Source of the DNA: Helochares maculicollis
Taxonomy: Eukaryota > Arthropoda > Insecta > Coleoptera > Hydrophilidae
Direction: 5' to 3'
Length of the DNA stretch: 45,334 nucleotides
Assembly: GCA_033557835.1 (NCBI GenBank)
Contig: JAWQRO010000266.1
Coordinates: forward strand, 1 to 45,334
Below the pieces are notes generated by a model, which saw only the letters and a program-made list of their open reading frames with translations, did no database searches and was not told the DNA's origin. Numbering within the stretch: position 1 is the stretch's first letter; the number at the start of each line of letters is the position of its first letter. Positions 1-9,530 of this stretch are shown here, piece after piece. The position numbers and the translations under genes are program-made.

Positions 1-23
1 ATATTGAAAGGGATTTTTTGTTT

Positions 24-230
24 TGTTATTATTAATCGCAGGTGCGCGAAGAACGCTTAGACATAGCTTCATCTTGACCATTGAGCTAAGAGTGGATAAA
101 AATGATACAAGTTGAGAAAAAAATCACTTTTTCATAATGTGATCACTTACAGTAAATGCAAGCAGAGCCAAAATCGTACATGTGCGGCAATTATTATGGC
201 TGCTACAAGCATTTGCGTGTTAGTATCAAT
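24..230. repeat. Composite repeat, module A copy 1
   Basis: This stretch matches 2794-3091 closely, but the second copy carries about 80 extra bases near its left end. Shared landmarks are the TTATTAATCGCAGGT box, GCGCGAAGAACGCTTAGACATAG, the GTGATCACTTACAGTAAATGCAAGC segment and the end at GCTACAAGCATTTGCGTGTT. On the minus strand both copies keep a short open frame (reading DTNTQMLVAA then VRFWLCLHLL) that stops inside the GTAAGTGATCAC segment. The second copy of A is followed directly by module B. Here A is followed by about 2 kb of other DNA before B, so something was probably inserted or rearranged between them. Family unknown. Confidence 0.75.
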
Positions 231-1604
231 TTAACTTTTGCAATTGAAAGCGATCATAAGGTTTCCTAAATCTGCAGTTTTATAAAATCCGATTTAGTTG
301 CGGTAGTGAATCTTCTAAACTGCATTCGCTTGCATTCACTTGCAAAACTGAAAAGGGCGAGTCTCACAATTCGTGAAATAAGCCCATTCAATAGGAGGGG
401 CCACCTCATTTGTTTCTACGTAAGTGCCCAGCGTTGTTCATTAACGAACACGAGAGAATCGGAAACAAAACCCATCTGGTATAAACAATTCTAGCGCCGA
501 GCAAGCGAGAAGAAAGAGCGCTCTTATTTTAGGTCACTTCTAGCTTCCCGTTAGACTCTCAAATTACTGTATAATTTAAGAATCAATGAGAGCCGTGGAA
601 ATAACGAACCTTTTCATTTATTTTCCTACGTTTTGACCCAGAAACTGCGCCTGCATCTAGCACTTATCCATTCATCATCTTCCCAAGTGAACTTGATAAA
701 CCTTACCAACGCAGAAAAATTTCCTGTAGTCATTTTTAATCACTACGCGCGGGGATTTTAGTGATTTCTTACGAAATATTTATGTCACAAAGTAAATATG
801 TATTTCCTTGATAACAATTTTAAGGCGTACGCTTGGCCCATAAGAGTAGCTTTGCATCACCAAATGCAAGTTGTGCCAAAGCATAACATCAACGCTGTAT
901 GTTGAATTGAGCAATTAAGCGATAAAAGTATTAAATGAAAGGTCAGCAAAGCAAGTTTAATCGAACAAAAGACTCTATTAAGAGTCCAGCGGGTATTTTA
1001 TGGCGACTTACAAACGATATGAACGCGCAGCCCTACGTGTGTGAACACAGATTAAACTGCATGTAAACATGAAAGATGTATTCGAATGCATTTTTAAAAG
1101 GTTATTCCCGAGGTTAACTGCTCAGCTAATAGATGTAATTCTATAAAACGGCTGATTAACTTTATGACCTAATCGTTTGGTATTCTAATTTATTACTGAG
1201 CCTACAACGAAGGGATGGGGCTTGTTTAGGACGATGCAAGACCCATAAAACAACATCTTTAAAAACGCGTCTTAAAAGCATTTTGTCAAGATAAATTTAG
1301 AGGCCGCTCTATTTCGAATTGCCGAGCCATGGTTTGAGGATGACAACGATTCTTCCATTATTGCTTTAATTTAGTTTTAAGTGAAGTTGAGGCCTAAAAA
1401 TGATTTTAGCCGAACTACATCGACGTATCAAATTCTCAACACAATCATTTCTTGGAAAGGTATGGCAATCTCTTATTTGTGTACTCTGCCCTGGGATTTC
1501 TCCTTAGTCAATCCAAAGCAAATTGAGGCATTTTAAATGCAATCTTAGGCTATACACGATTCGTTGAATAATAAAAAACATTGATTTTATTGACTGAAAC
1601 CGAG
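231..1604. other. AT-rich noncoding stretch
   Basis: No coding region, RNA gene or repeat is supported here. Short open frames such as the one at 306-494 have no recognisable motif and no splice context. The stretch lies between module A copy 1 and the mariner relic, so it may be part of whatever separated the two halves of the A-B repeat. Confidence 0.5.
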
Positions 1605-2135
1605 CTTATCTCAAACACAGCTCCATGGTTTTGAGATTTTTGCAAATGCAGGTGATAATTCGCTTGGGGTCAAGTCTGGGTTATAAGGTGGGTGCGATGT
1701 AATCTCCCATCCCAGCTCTCGGAGCTTCTGGCGCGTTGTTGAAGATATATCCGCCTTGGCGTTGCGTTGATGGAATACAACACCCTCCCTTTGGGCCGAT
1801 TGTTGAGACCCAGATCTGGGCTATACGGCGGGTGCGACATAACTTTCCATCCAAGTTCTCAGAGCTTCTGGCGCGTTGTTAAAGATATATTCGCCTTGGC
1901 GTTGCACAACACCCTTTTATGGGCCAATAATGCACACCCAGATTTTGGCTATACGGTGGGTGGGATATAACTATATATCCAAGTTCTTAGAGCTTCTGGC
2001 GCGTTGTTGAAGATATATCCGCCTTGGCTTTACACAACACCCTTCCTATGGGCCAACTGTGGACACTTCTCGTCGACCGCTTGCTTCAGTCTGAGCAGTT
2101 GATGACAATGTAGGTCCGAATTGAATGATTGGTCC
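1605..2135 (-). pseudogene. Mariner (SETMAR/cecropia-like) transposase relic with triplicated catalytic segment
   Basis: On the minus strand, pieces match the C-terminal half of mariner DD34D transposases of the type fused in SETMAR. From right to left the pieces are: a segment reading LKQAVDEKCPQLAHRKGVV; three copies of a segment built around TTRQKLRELGW followed by SHPPYSPDL; and a trailing PS-YHL piece that runs on as a degenerate LQKSQNH. The copies are marked by GAGCTTCTGGCGCGTTGTT at 1722, 1862 and 1990 on the plus strand, giving spacings of 140 and 128 bases. Each copy covers the region between the second and third catalytic aspartates, but the HQDN residues are lost in all of them and frames shift between copies. 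No terminal inverted repeat was found. The element is dead and 5'-truncated. The family assignment rests on motif order; the subfamily is inferred. Confidence 0.75.
1650..2060. repeat. Tandem triplication, period about 128-140 bp
   Basis: Three head-to-tail units share GGTGGGTGCGA, then CCATCC, then GAGCTTCTGGCGCGTTGTTGAAGATATATCCGCCTTGGC, then ACAACACCC and GGGCCAA (given here as separate blocks). The units are about 80-90 percent alike by eye. The repeated text is mariner transposase coding sequence on the minus strand, so this is a local tandem amplification of a transposon internal segment and not a generic satellite. Confidence 0.85.
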
Positions 2136-2269
2136 GAGGGGGGCAGATCACGTTGCATCGTCAATTTACTGCACCCATTATATTTATCGAGCGCTTAGGC
2201 ATAGCGCGCGGGAATAAAAACAAGGCCTTGTTTATATAGAAAATAAAACATTGTAAAGCCTAATTTTAG

Positions 2270-2710
2270 TCTGAAAAAATAAGAACATTCACTCTTTTCA
2301 CCCCATCGAATTGATATGATAGTGCCTGGAATTATTCGTTGTAGTTTTAGCAACCAGAATTACTGTTTTAATTGCACGTAGTGGTGATATGCCCCGTCGC
2401 GAAGCAGTTGCAGCATCGCCGTCAAATTTTGATATAGAGCACACATTTCATCGTATTATTTCTGAATTAAATTGATTTAGTGTCGCCGCTTTTTGATTTC
2501 GATTTATAGCTCGTTTTACTTCTTTGTGACCAAAAAGATCCATTTCTTGACCCATCCCATTGCAGCCTAGGGCTTGGTTATCCTTATCCGCGCTTCCGTC
2601 GAGCATTTTGAATAGCGTTTTTAGACTCAAGATACATTTTTTGGAGGCGTTATGCTCATTATTTACATCTGGAGCTTCTTCTGTGTATTCTAGCAACTGT
2701 AAACATATAA
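2270..2710 (-). repeat. Composite repeat, module B copy 1, with a minus-strand open frame
   Basis: This block of about 440 bp is repeated at 3102-3530 with about 90 percent identity by eye. On the minus strand copy 1 holds an open frame at 2448-2720 (about 90 codons, reading KTLFKMLDGSADKD then GMGQEMDLFGH). Copy 2 has a stop in the same frame (CTTGAG here, CTAGAG there on the minus strand) and several nonsynonymous changes, so neither copy looks constrained. The protein is not recognised. The block is probably part of a dispersed element of which module A is the other half. Confidence 0.7.
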
Positions 2711-2793
2711 ATATATACATTGAAGCAACTGTAAATTATAAAAATTGCATCTTTTGTTATTATTTTCGTATCGTATGTAGTGGTTTGTTAAGT

Positions 2794-3091
2794 TGTTATT
2801 AATCGCAGGTACTTGTGTGCAGTACATTTATTTATACGAAAATTTTGGGTGGAGACACTCCAGATTTTCTCGATTCGGTTGCAGCAGAATTGATAAATTG
2901 CGCGAAGAACGCTTAGACATAGTTTCAGCTTGACCATCGATGTAAAAATGGATAAATATGACAAAAGTTGAGAAAAAATCAGTCACTATTGCACCATGTG
3001 ATCACTTACAGTAAATGCAAGCAAAGCCAAAATCGTACATGTACGGCAATTCTCATGGCTGCTACAAGCATTTGCGTGTTGGTATCAATGT
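2794..3091. repeat. Composite repeat, module A copy 2
   Basis: Second copy of the block at 24-230, with an extra segment of about 80 bp (around 2811-2897) that contains TTTATACG followed by GGAGACACTCCAGATTTT. A related string occurs at 12652-12696. It lies between B copy 1 and B copy 2, so the order here is B-A-B, which shows that A and B belong to one tandemly repeated unit of roughly 730-830 bp. Confidence 0.75.
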
Positions 3092-3101
3092 ATATATAAT
3101 A

Positions 3102-3530
3102 TATAAGAACGTTCACACTTTTCATCCGATCGAATTGATATGATAGTGCCAGCAATTGTACGTTACAGTTTTAGTAACCAGAATTACTGTGTTAGTTGCA
3201 CGTAATGGTGAGATGCCCCGTCGCGAAGCAGTTGCAGCATCGTCGTCAAATTTTGATATAGAGCACATATTTCATCGTATTATTTCTGAATTAAATTGAT
3301 TTAGTGTCGCCGCTTTTTGATTTCGTTTTATAGCTCGTTTTAGTTCTTCGTGACCAAAAAGATCCATTTCTTGACCCATTCCATTGTAGCCTAGGGCTGG
3401 GCTATCTTCATCCGCGCTTCCGATGGGCATTTTGAATAGCGTTTTTAGACTCTAGATACATTTTTTGGGGGCGTTATGCTCATTATTTACATCTGCAGCT
3501 TCTTCTGTGTATTCTAGCAGCTGCAAATAT
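3102..3530 (-). repeat. Composite repeat, module B copy 2
   Basis: Second copy of the 2270-2710 block. It starts at AAGAACGTTCACAC and ends near CTAGCAGCTGCAAATATAT. Its minus-strand frame is interrupted by a TAG where copy 1 reads TTG. It follows module A copy 2 after only a short AT spacer. Confidence 0.7.
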
Positions 3531-4380
3531 ATTTGCACAGGCCCATGATTCACAGAAATTTTGATAACAAATCCTGGAAATACATACATGATCTCCCAAC
3601 CTAATATTTATTTAAGAGAATCGATAATATTTGTGCGACAAAAACGCAACGATTTACGGCAATGTTGATATATTGCGATCCAATAATAATTATTTAATTA
3701 ATATATTTTGGTAAGATATTTTCGCGGTGATCTTACGAGTAATCTAGATAAGTATATTGTACTTGAGTTATTTGTGTATCAATTGGTTTAATCAGTAATC
3801 CTTTAGCTTACCACATCTACGACTAAATAGGAAAATATAGTAAATTGTTAATATCCATTTAAGCTCATAGTATGAGAATATTTTATGCGAAATAAAATAA
3901 GTCATACGGCTCTTAAAGCTAAGATATGAAAATGTCGTTTATCAATTTGGGCTTGTTACCAGTTTTATTATCACAGCGGATATTCCTGTTGGGCAGGCAA
4001 TGTTGCGTACGCTTGTTAAATATCTACAATTATTTGTGTTCTGACCGCGCTGGAGGCATGGGTATCATTTTTAGTTAATTGTAATGATAACGCAAAACTA
4101 ATTTGTTTTCGGAAAAATCCAGGCCCAACCCAAAGATTACTAAATCTCTGGTATTTTGAAACTCCAATATCTCTCAACACAATTGTCAATTCACAACTGG
4201 CAGCTACTGGATATTGAATATTATTAATTTTAATAGACTGTTTTATTTGTAATCGTTTATGATAATTTTTATGTTAATATTTTAATCCAATGATACCGAA
4301 TGTTGCGTGGCCGCTGCTCAAAAGCCGTGAGCTAAATTTTAGTCGAAACAAATGAGCACCAATCTTGGGCGTTTTTCGCT
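3531..4380. other. AT-rich noncoding stretch
   Basis: I see no gene, terminal repeat or strong splice signal here. Base composition is very AT-rich and stops are frequent in every frame. Confidence 0.5.
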
Positions 4381-4850
4381 TTACATTTGTTTTATTCGCC
4401 AAGATCCATCGACTGGGCGCATTGCTTTATATTCCCAAATGACATAAACCTGACCAGGCCACTCCATATTCAATTTCACGTTGCCCGACTCTACTAAAGC
4501 ATTAATCATAACTTGCCCGGTGGTGTTTTGTTTACAATTGTCTTTTCCCTTCATGCAAAATATTTGTGCCAACTGAACAATCTCATCGTGGCATCCCGAT
4601 TCCAAACCGTTCCCTTGGTTATCCCTCTGGCCATCGTTTGCCCATCAAATACAGTTCATATCCACTGCTGTCCCCCTGTCCACATCGCCATTTTGATAAA
4701 TATGAGCCCTCTCGATTACATTGTTTGTTTGGAAGGCACTTCATTAAAAAGCTGTCTCCGACAGGGAAAAGGCGATGGCTCGAAGGACCAAATGCCCGTT
4801 TGATCTAAATTTGAAATTGTTTCACAATAACGTTGAATTGATAAAAAAAT
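4381..4850 (-). pseudogene. Unrecognised coding-like region, frameshifted
   Basis: The GC content rises here and the minus strand has two long open stretches in different frames. The right one, about 4626-4803, reads through SFLMKCLPNKQCNREGSYL and GYELYLMGKRWPEG and then stops. The left one continues in another frame from about 4640 to 4381, reading ESGCHDEIVQLAQ and, later, ALVESGNVKLNMEW and YVIWEYKAMRPVDGSW. The left frame could end at a splice donor (AAT followed by GTAAAG) or at the TAA overlapping it. Reading the two as one ancestral protein needs one frameshift near 4630. Plus-strand frames across the same bases are also open and look no better. I do not recognise the family. It may be a decayed mobile-element protein or a host exon pair; it could also be chance. 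Confidence 0.35.
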
Positions 4851-5271
4851 CAAAGTTATTCAAACAATTGATTCCTTGCTATCGCGGGGCGGATATTCGA
4901 AACCAGTCATGAGGTGCGACGTTATTATAAAATAAATGGAACGCAAGGAAAAGTAAAAGTAATTTTTTATCGCGAATTTTTTTATAGCGGTCGCACTATG
5001 AGTAGCAATCTCGAAATTAAATAATTTAACGCCCCATAAAACCGCGTGCGAATTGTGCCGCTAGTTTCTTCATTACATAACCCATTCTCTGGGATCTCGC
5101 TAAGAGAAAAATTCACTTTTATGTCGCTTGCCGCTGTTGCATCGGTGTCAAGTCCGTGCCACGGGTGCACTGACTTCTGTATTCTCATAGATAAAACAGC
5201 CATACGCAATGACAATGTCCCCGGAGTTGAGTCTCCTGCTTCTGCTACTCAACTCGCGAACTTCCGGCCTG

Positions 5272-5394
5272 GTAAGCAGCACCGGATGCAAGCGCAAGAG
5301 AGGGAAAAGAAGGTCGAGTGCGCTCACTTCCACGGACATACGCGAAAGATGAATTTTTGATCGAAATAATGATCGTCTATTTCTGTTGTTTCAG
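5272..5394 (+). other. Candidate 5' UTR intron
   Basis: CTG then GTAAGC at 5269-5277 is a good donor. TCTATTTCTGTTGTTTCAG ending at 5394 is a strong acceptor with a clear pyrimidine tract. The 123-bp interval lies just upstream of the first coding exon at 5585. The flanking sequence at 5150-5270 is more GC-rich than its surroundings, as expected for a transcribed leader or promoter-proximal exon. No TATA box is obvious, so the transcription start cannot be placed. Inference from splice signals only. Confidence 0.4.
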
Positions 5395-5584
5395 ATATTA
5401 CTCATCGAGCCGGGGCATTATCGCAGAGATAAACAGGCAAAACCTTTTCTTTTCGATAATCCACTGGGATTAATTAAATATGTGCCATAATGTAGATAAG
5501 ATAGTGGAGGAAATTCATTGAGAGCAAAATAGAATGATGATATAGTCTCGCTGTTGGATTTGGAATCGACTCATCAAATTGACG

Positions 5585-5918
5585 ATGGCTGCGAAGAAAA
5601 CGAAACATAAAATGGATGGCGGCCCCAACAGAGCGCTCATCAACCTGTGTAGTTTTTTAGTGACTTTGTGTGCTATTGGGGCTGTAGTTACAGTGGTGGA
5701 TGGTGGTTCGTTCTCGAGGAATTTGACTGAAATTAGTAGGAGGCTCGACAAAAAATTAGAGAAGATTCTGGAGGACATCGTGATCGAGTACCAGGAAATC
5801 GACATCAATGCGACGTACCACAGCAACACCAAATTCAACCCTAAGGGAATGGGAGGATTGTACAACTTGACCAGCCTCTTCATGAATTGGACCATTCCGC
5901 TTGACTTCATACCAAAAG
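5585..5918 (+). CDS. First coding exon of a membrane-anchored glycoprotein (partial gene)
   Basis: An ATG in good context (GACGATGG) at 5585 opens 111 codons plus one base, ending at a donor, AAAAG then GTTTGC, at 5918/5919. Without splicing, the frame stops at 5942. The protein has a short basic N-terminus (AAKKTKHK), one hydrophobic segment at about residues 17-38 that fits a transmembrane helix or signal anchor, then a charged helical stretch (residues 50-70, KKLEKILEDIVIEYQ) and four N-glycosylation sequons (NLT 46, NAT 75, NLT 94, NWT 101). This suggests an N-terminus in the cytosol and a lumenal or extracellular C-terminal side. Short upstream ATG frames lie at about 5479-5545. Codon usage and GC content differ clearly from the flanking DNA. 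I do not recognise the family. The next exon must lie beyond the retrotransposon array that starts 60 bp downstream and was not identified. Confidence 0.6.
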
Positions 5919-5978
5919 GTTTGCATTTTTTTATCGTTACCTAGACCTATGTCGATTATTTATTTATTTGCGGTACTG

Positions 5979-8900
5979 ACGGCATTATTTACAAATGTAC
6001 AATTTGTTATCTCTGCGTCACTTTAATTCTACTAATCAACCGACTTCCTTGTCAGGAGCTGATCTGACTCTGCCTTGCTGTCTTCTGCGGATCTTCTTGT
6101 AAAAAGAGGCTTCCCTGCCCCTATCTGAGGGTGGCCGTTGAAGACGACGTTTCCACGGCTCTCACTCAATGGGCCCCGACAATACAACACCTTTCGCGCC
6201 CATACTCAAAATCTCTCCTGCTCTGTTTATGACATTGTCCATGTTTCACAGACGTATGTGATTGTCAGCGCTTTGTATATCCTAATTTTTGCACCTTTGG
6301 GAACGTTTTTGTTCTCAATCGAGTATTAACAGCGGTTTCCAGATATTATTTTAATTTGGAGCTCTTCTCTATTTCTGAACTTGCATGAAAATACAGTTCT
6401 GGGAACCCCTTTACCTTATTAACTTGTAAATGTTTCCTTTGTTATGAGCACTTCCTGACAATCCATTGGTAAATTTCTCGGCGGACCATTCCATGTATTT
6501 GTGTTCAACTTATTTGTGTATAATCTCTGGTTTGGTCCTTTTCTTCGAGTCTCTTTACAAGTTCGGGTCTATTTCAAACCAGAATCATCAAATCGTCAGC
6601 AACTGTCTACATTATTTACAAATGTACAATTCCTTATCTGTGCGTTACTTCAGTTCTACTAACCTACCGACTTCCTTGTCAGGAGCTGAACTGACTCTGC
6701 CTTGCTGTCTTCTGCAGATCTTCTTGTAAAAAGAGACTTTCCTGATACTTGCTGAGAGTTGCCGTTGATGACGTTTCCACGACCCTTACTCAATGGCCCC
6801 CAACCTTTCGCACCCATACTCAAAATCTCTCCTGCTCTGTTTTTGACATTGTCCATGTTTTACATACATATGTGATTGTCAGCGGTTTGTATATCTTGGT
6901 TTTTGCAACTCTAGGAATGTTTTGTTCTCAATTATTTATTTACAGAACATGTCCAGTGGTTTCCAGATATTATTCTAATTTGAAGCTCGCCTCCATTTCT
7001 GAACTTGTTTGAAAATACTGTTCTTGTAACCTCTTTACCTTATTAACTTGTAAAAGTTTCCTTTGCAATGAACACTTACCGATATTATCCTTTGTTAAAT
7101 TTCTTGCCGGACCATTCCATGTATTTCTCTTTAACTTATTTGTGTATAGTATCTGGTTTCGCTGCTTTTCTTCGAGCCTCTTTACAAATTCGGGTCTACT
7201 TCTAGCCAGAATCATCAATTCGTAAGCAACTGACTACATCATTTTCAAATGTACAATTTATTATCTGTGCGTCACTTCAGTTCTACTAACCAAACGACTT
7301 CCTTATCTTGAGCCGAACTGACTCTGCCTTGCTGTCTTCTGCGGATCTTCTTGTAAAAAGGGGCTTTCCTGATCCTTGCTGAGGGTGGCCGTTGATGACG
7401 GCGTTTCCTCGACTCTCAGTCAATGACTCCCCAACAATACATCTCCTGACATTATCCATTGGTAAATTGCTTGCCGGGCTATTCCATGTATTTCTCTTCA
7501 ACTTATTTGTGTATAATCTCTTGTTTCGTTCCTTTTCTTCGAGCCTCTTTACAAGTTCGGGTCTACTTCTAGCCCGAATCATCAATTTGTAAGCAATTGA
7601 CTACATCATTTTCAAATGTACAATTTATTATCAGTTCTATTAACTAAACGACTTCCTTATCTGGAGCCGAACTGACTCTGCCTTGCTGTCTTCTGCGGAT
7701 CTTCTTAAAAATAGAGGCTTTCTTGATACTTGCTGCAGGTAGCCGTTGATGACTGACATTTTCCATTGGTAAATTTCTTGCTGGACCATACCATGTATTT
7801 GTCTTCAACTTGTTTGTGTATAGTCACATATTTTTGTATAAACTCTGGTTTCGTTCCTTTTCTTCGAGCCTTTTTACAAGTTCGGGTCTAATTCTAGCCA
7901 GAATCAGCAACTGACCACATTATTTACAAATGAACAATTTCTTATCTGTGCCTCACTTCAGTTCTACTAACCAACCTATTTTCTTGCCAGGAGCTGAACT
8001 GACTCTGCCTTGCTGTCTTCTGCGGATCTTCTTGTAAAAAGAGGCTTTCTTGATAGTTGCTGAAGGTAGCCGTTGATGACTGACATTTTCGATTGGTAAA
8101 TTTCTTGCAGGACCATAGCATGTATTTGTCTTTAATTTGTTTGTGTATAATCACTTGTTTTTGTATAATCTCTTGTTTCGTTCCTTTACTTCGAGCCTCT
8201 TTACAGGTTCAGGTCTACTTCTAGCCAGTATCAGGAAATCGTCAGCAACTGACTACATTATTTACAAATGTACAGTTTCTTATCTGTGCGTCACTTCAGT
8301 TCTACTAACCAACCGACTTCCTTGTCAGGAGCTGAACTGACTCTCTCTTGCTGTCTTCCGCGGTTTCCACATACAATTCTTATTTGGAGCTCGTCTCAAT
8401 TTTTGACCTTGCATGAAAATAGTGTTCTTGGAACCTCTTCACCTTATTAACTTTATTTCCATTGCTATGAGCCCCTCCTGACATTATCAATTGATCAATT
8501 TTTGCCGGACCATTCCATGTAATTGTCTTCAACTTATTTGTGTATAGTCTCGCGTTTCGTTACTTTGCTTCGAGCCTCTTTACAAGTTCGTGTCTTCTTC
8601 TAGCCAGAATCATAAAATCGTCAGCAACTGACTACATTATTTACAAATGTACAATTTCTTATCTGTGCGTCTCTTCAGTTCTATTAACCAACCGACTTCC
8701 TTGTCAGGAGCTGAACTGACTCTGCCTTGCTGTCTTCTACGGATCTTCTTGTAAAAAGAGGCTTCCCTGACCCTTGCTGACGGTGGCCGTCAATGACGAC
8801 GTTTTCACGACTCTCAGTCAATGGCCCTCAACATTTTGCATCTATACTCCAAATCTCTCCTGCTTCGGTTTTGACATTGTCCATGTTTTACATACATATG

Positions 8901-9257
8901 TGATTGTCAGCGCTTTGTATATCTTGGTTTTTGCTACTCTAGGATTGTTTTTGTTCTCAATCGTCTATTTACGGAACGTGTACAGTGGTTTCCAGATATT
9001 ATTCTAATTTGGAGCTCACCTCCATTTCTGAACTTTTATGAAAATACTGTTCTTGGAACCTCTTTACCTTATTAACTTGTAAAAGTTTCCTTTGCAATAA
9101 ACACTTACCGATATTATCCTTTGTTAAATTTCTTGCCGGACCATTCCATGTATTTGTCTTCAACTTATTTGTGTATAGTCTCTTGTATCGCGGCTCTTCT
9201 TGGAGCCTCTTTACAAATTCGGGTCTACTTTTAGCCAAAATCATCAAATCGTCAACA
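5979..9257 (-). repeat. Array of seven tandem non-LTR reverse transcriptase 3' fragments
   Basis: Seven head-to-tail units lie on the minus strand, at about 5979-6605, 6606-7232, 7233-7600, 7601-7910, 7911-8260, 8261-8635 and 8636-9257. Units 1, 2 and 7 are full (about 625 bp). Units 3-6 carry different internal deletions (310-375 bp). A full unit encodes, with scattered stops and frameshifts, the C-terminal part of a LINE ORF2: VADDLMILARSRPELVKRLEE (the YADD box with V for Y; cited in two parts, VADDLMILA and RSRPELVKRL), NKLKTKYMVWSGK (the thumb-region KTKYM motif), SVNKRLRTKTF, KIYKALTITYV then KTWTMSK, a CWGPLSES piece matching the usual FGP motif, and a basic end (KKIRRRQQGR). Every copy of the module around CTGACTCTGCCTTGCTGTCTTCTGCGG is recognisable. 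Units 3-5 skip from the GATGAC region to CTGACATT; unit 6 jumps from CCGCGG to the TTCCA-CATA region. No copy is intact. Confidence 0.85.
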
Positions 9258-9530
9258 ACTGCTAGATATTGGTGTTTTTATGGTAAATGAGGCCCGATCT
9301 ATGAATGTTTGCCTCCAGTTTGGTGATCGGGAGTAGTATGTTGAAAAGAAGCGATGGCAGCATGTCCGTCTCTTGTAACCCTCTGACACCAAACCTCTCA
9401 GTTAGTCGTTTAATTTGGCTCTGTTTTCAATTTTGCCAATGTTAATAAAGCTGAGAGTGTAAAATTTCGTAAATTGAAACAGTCCTGTAGAGTTGCTATT
9501 TAAATTTAGATCATTAATTGATGTAACAAA
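9258..9530 (-). pseudogene. Non-LTR reverse transcriptase fragment joined to the array
   Basis: This sequence extends the rightmost array unit upstream on the minus strand. It reads a degraded form of the RT palm before the YADD box: a KLTERFGV-like piece, GLQETDMLPSLLFNIL where the family has GLRQGD..SPLLFNIVLE, then SGLIYHKN leading into the VDDLMILAK box of the last unit. Further right, the pieces LSALLTLAKLKTE fit the strand before that block. It shows that the array grew from a truncated ORF2 whose 5' side is still attached. The RT family is of the kind often annotated in arthropods with craniofacial-development-protein-2-like endonucleases (RTE/CR1/Jockey-like). The exact clade is not resolved by eye. 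Confidence 0.7.
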
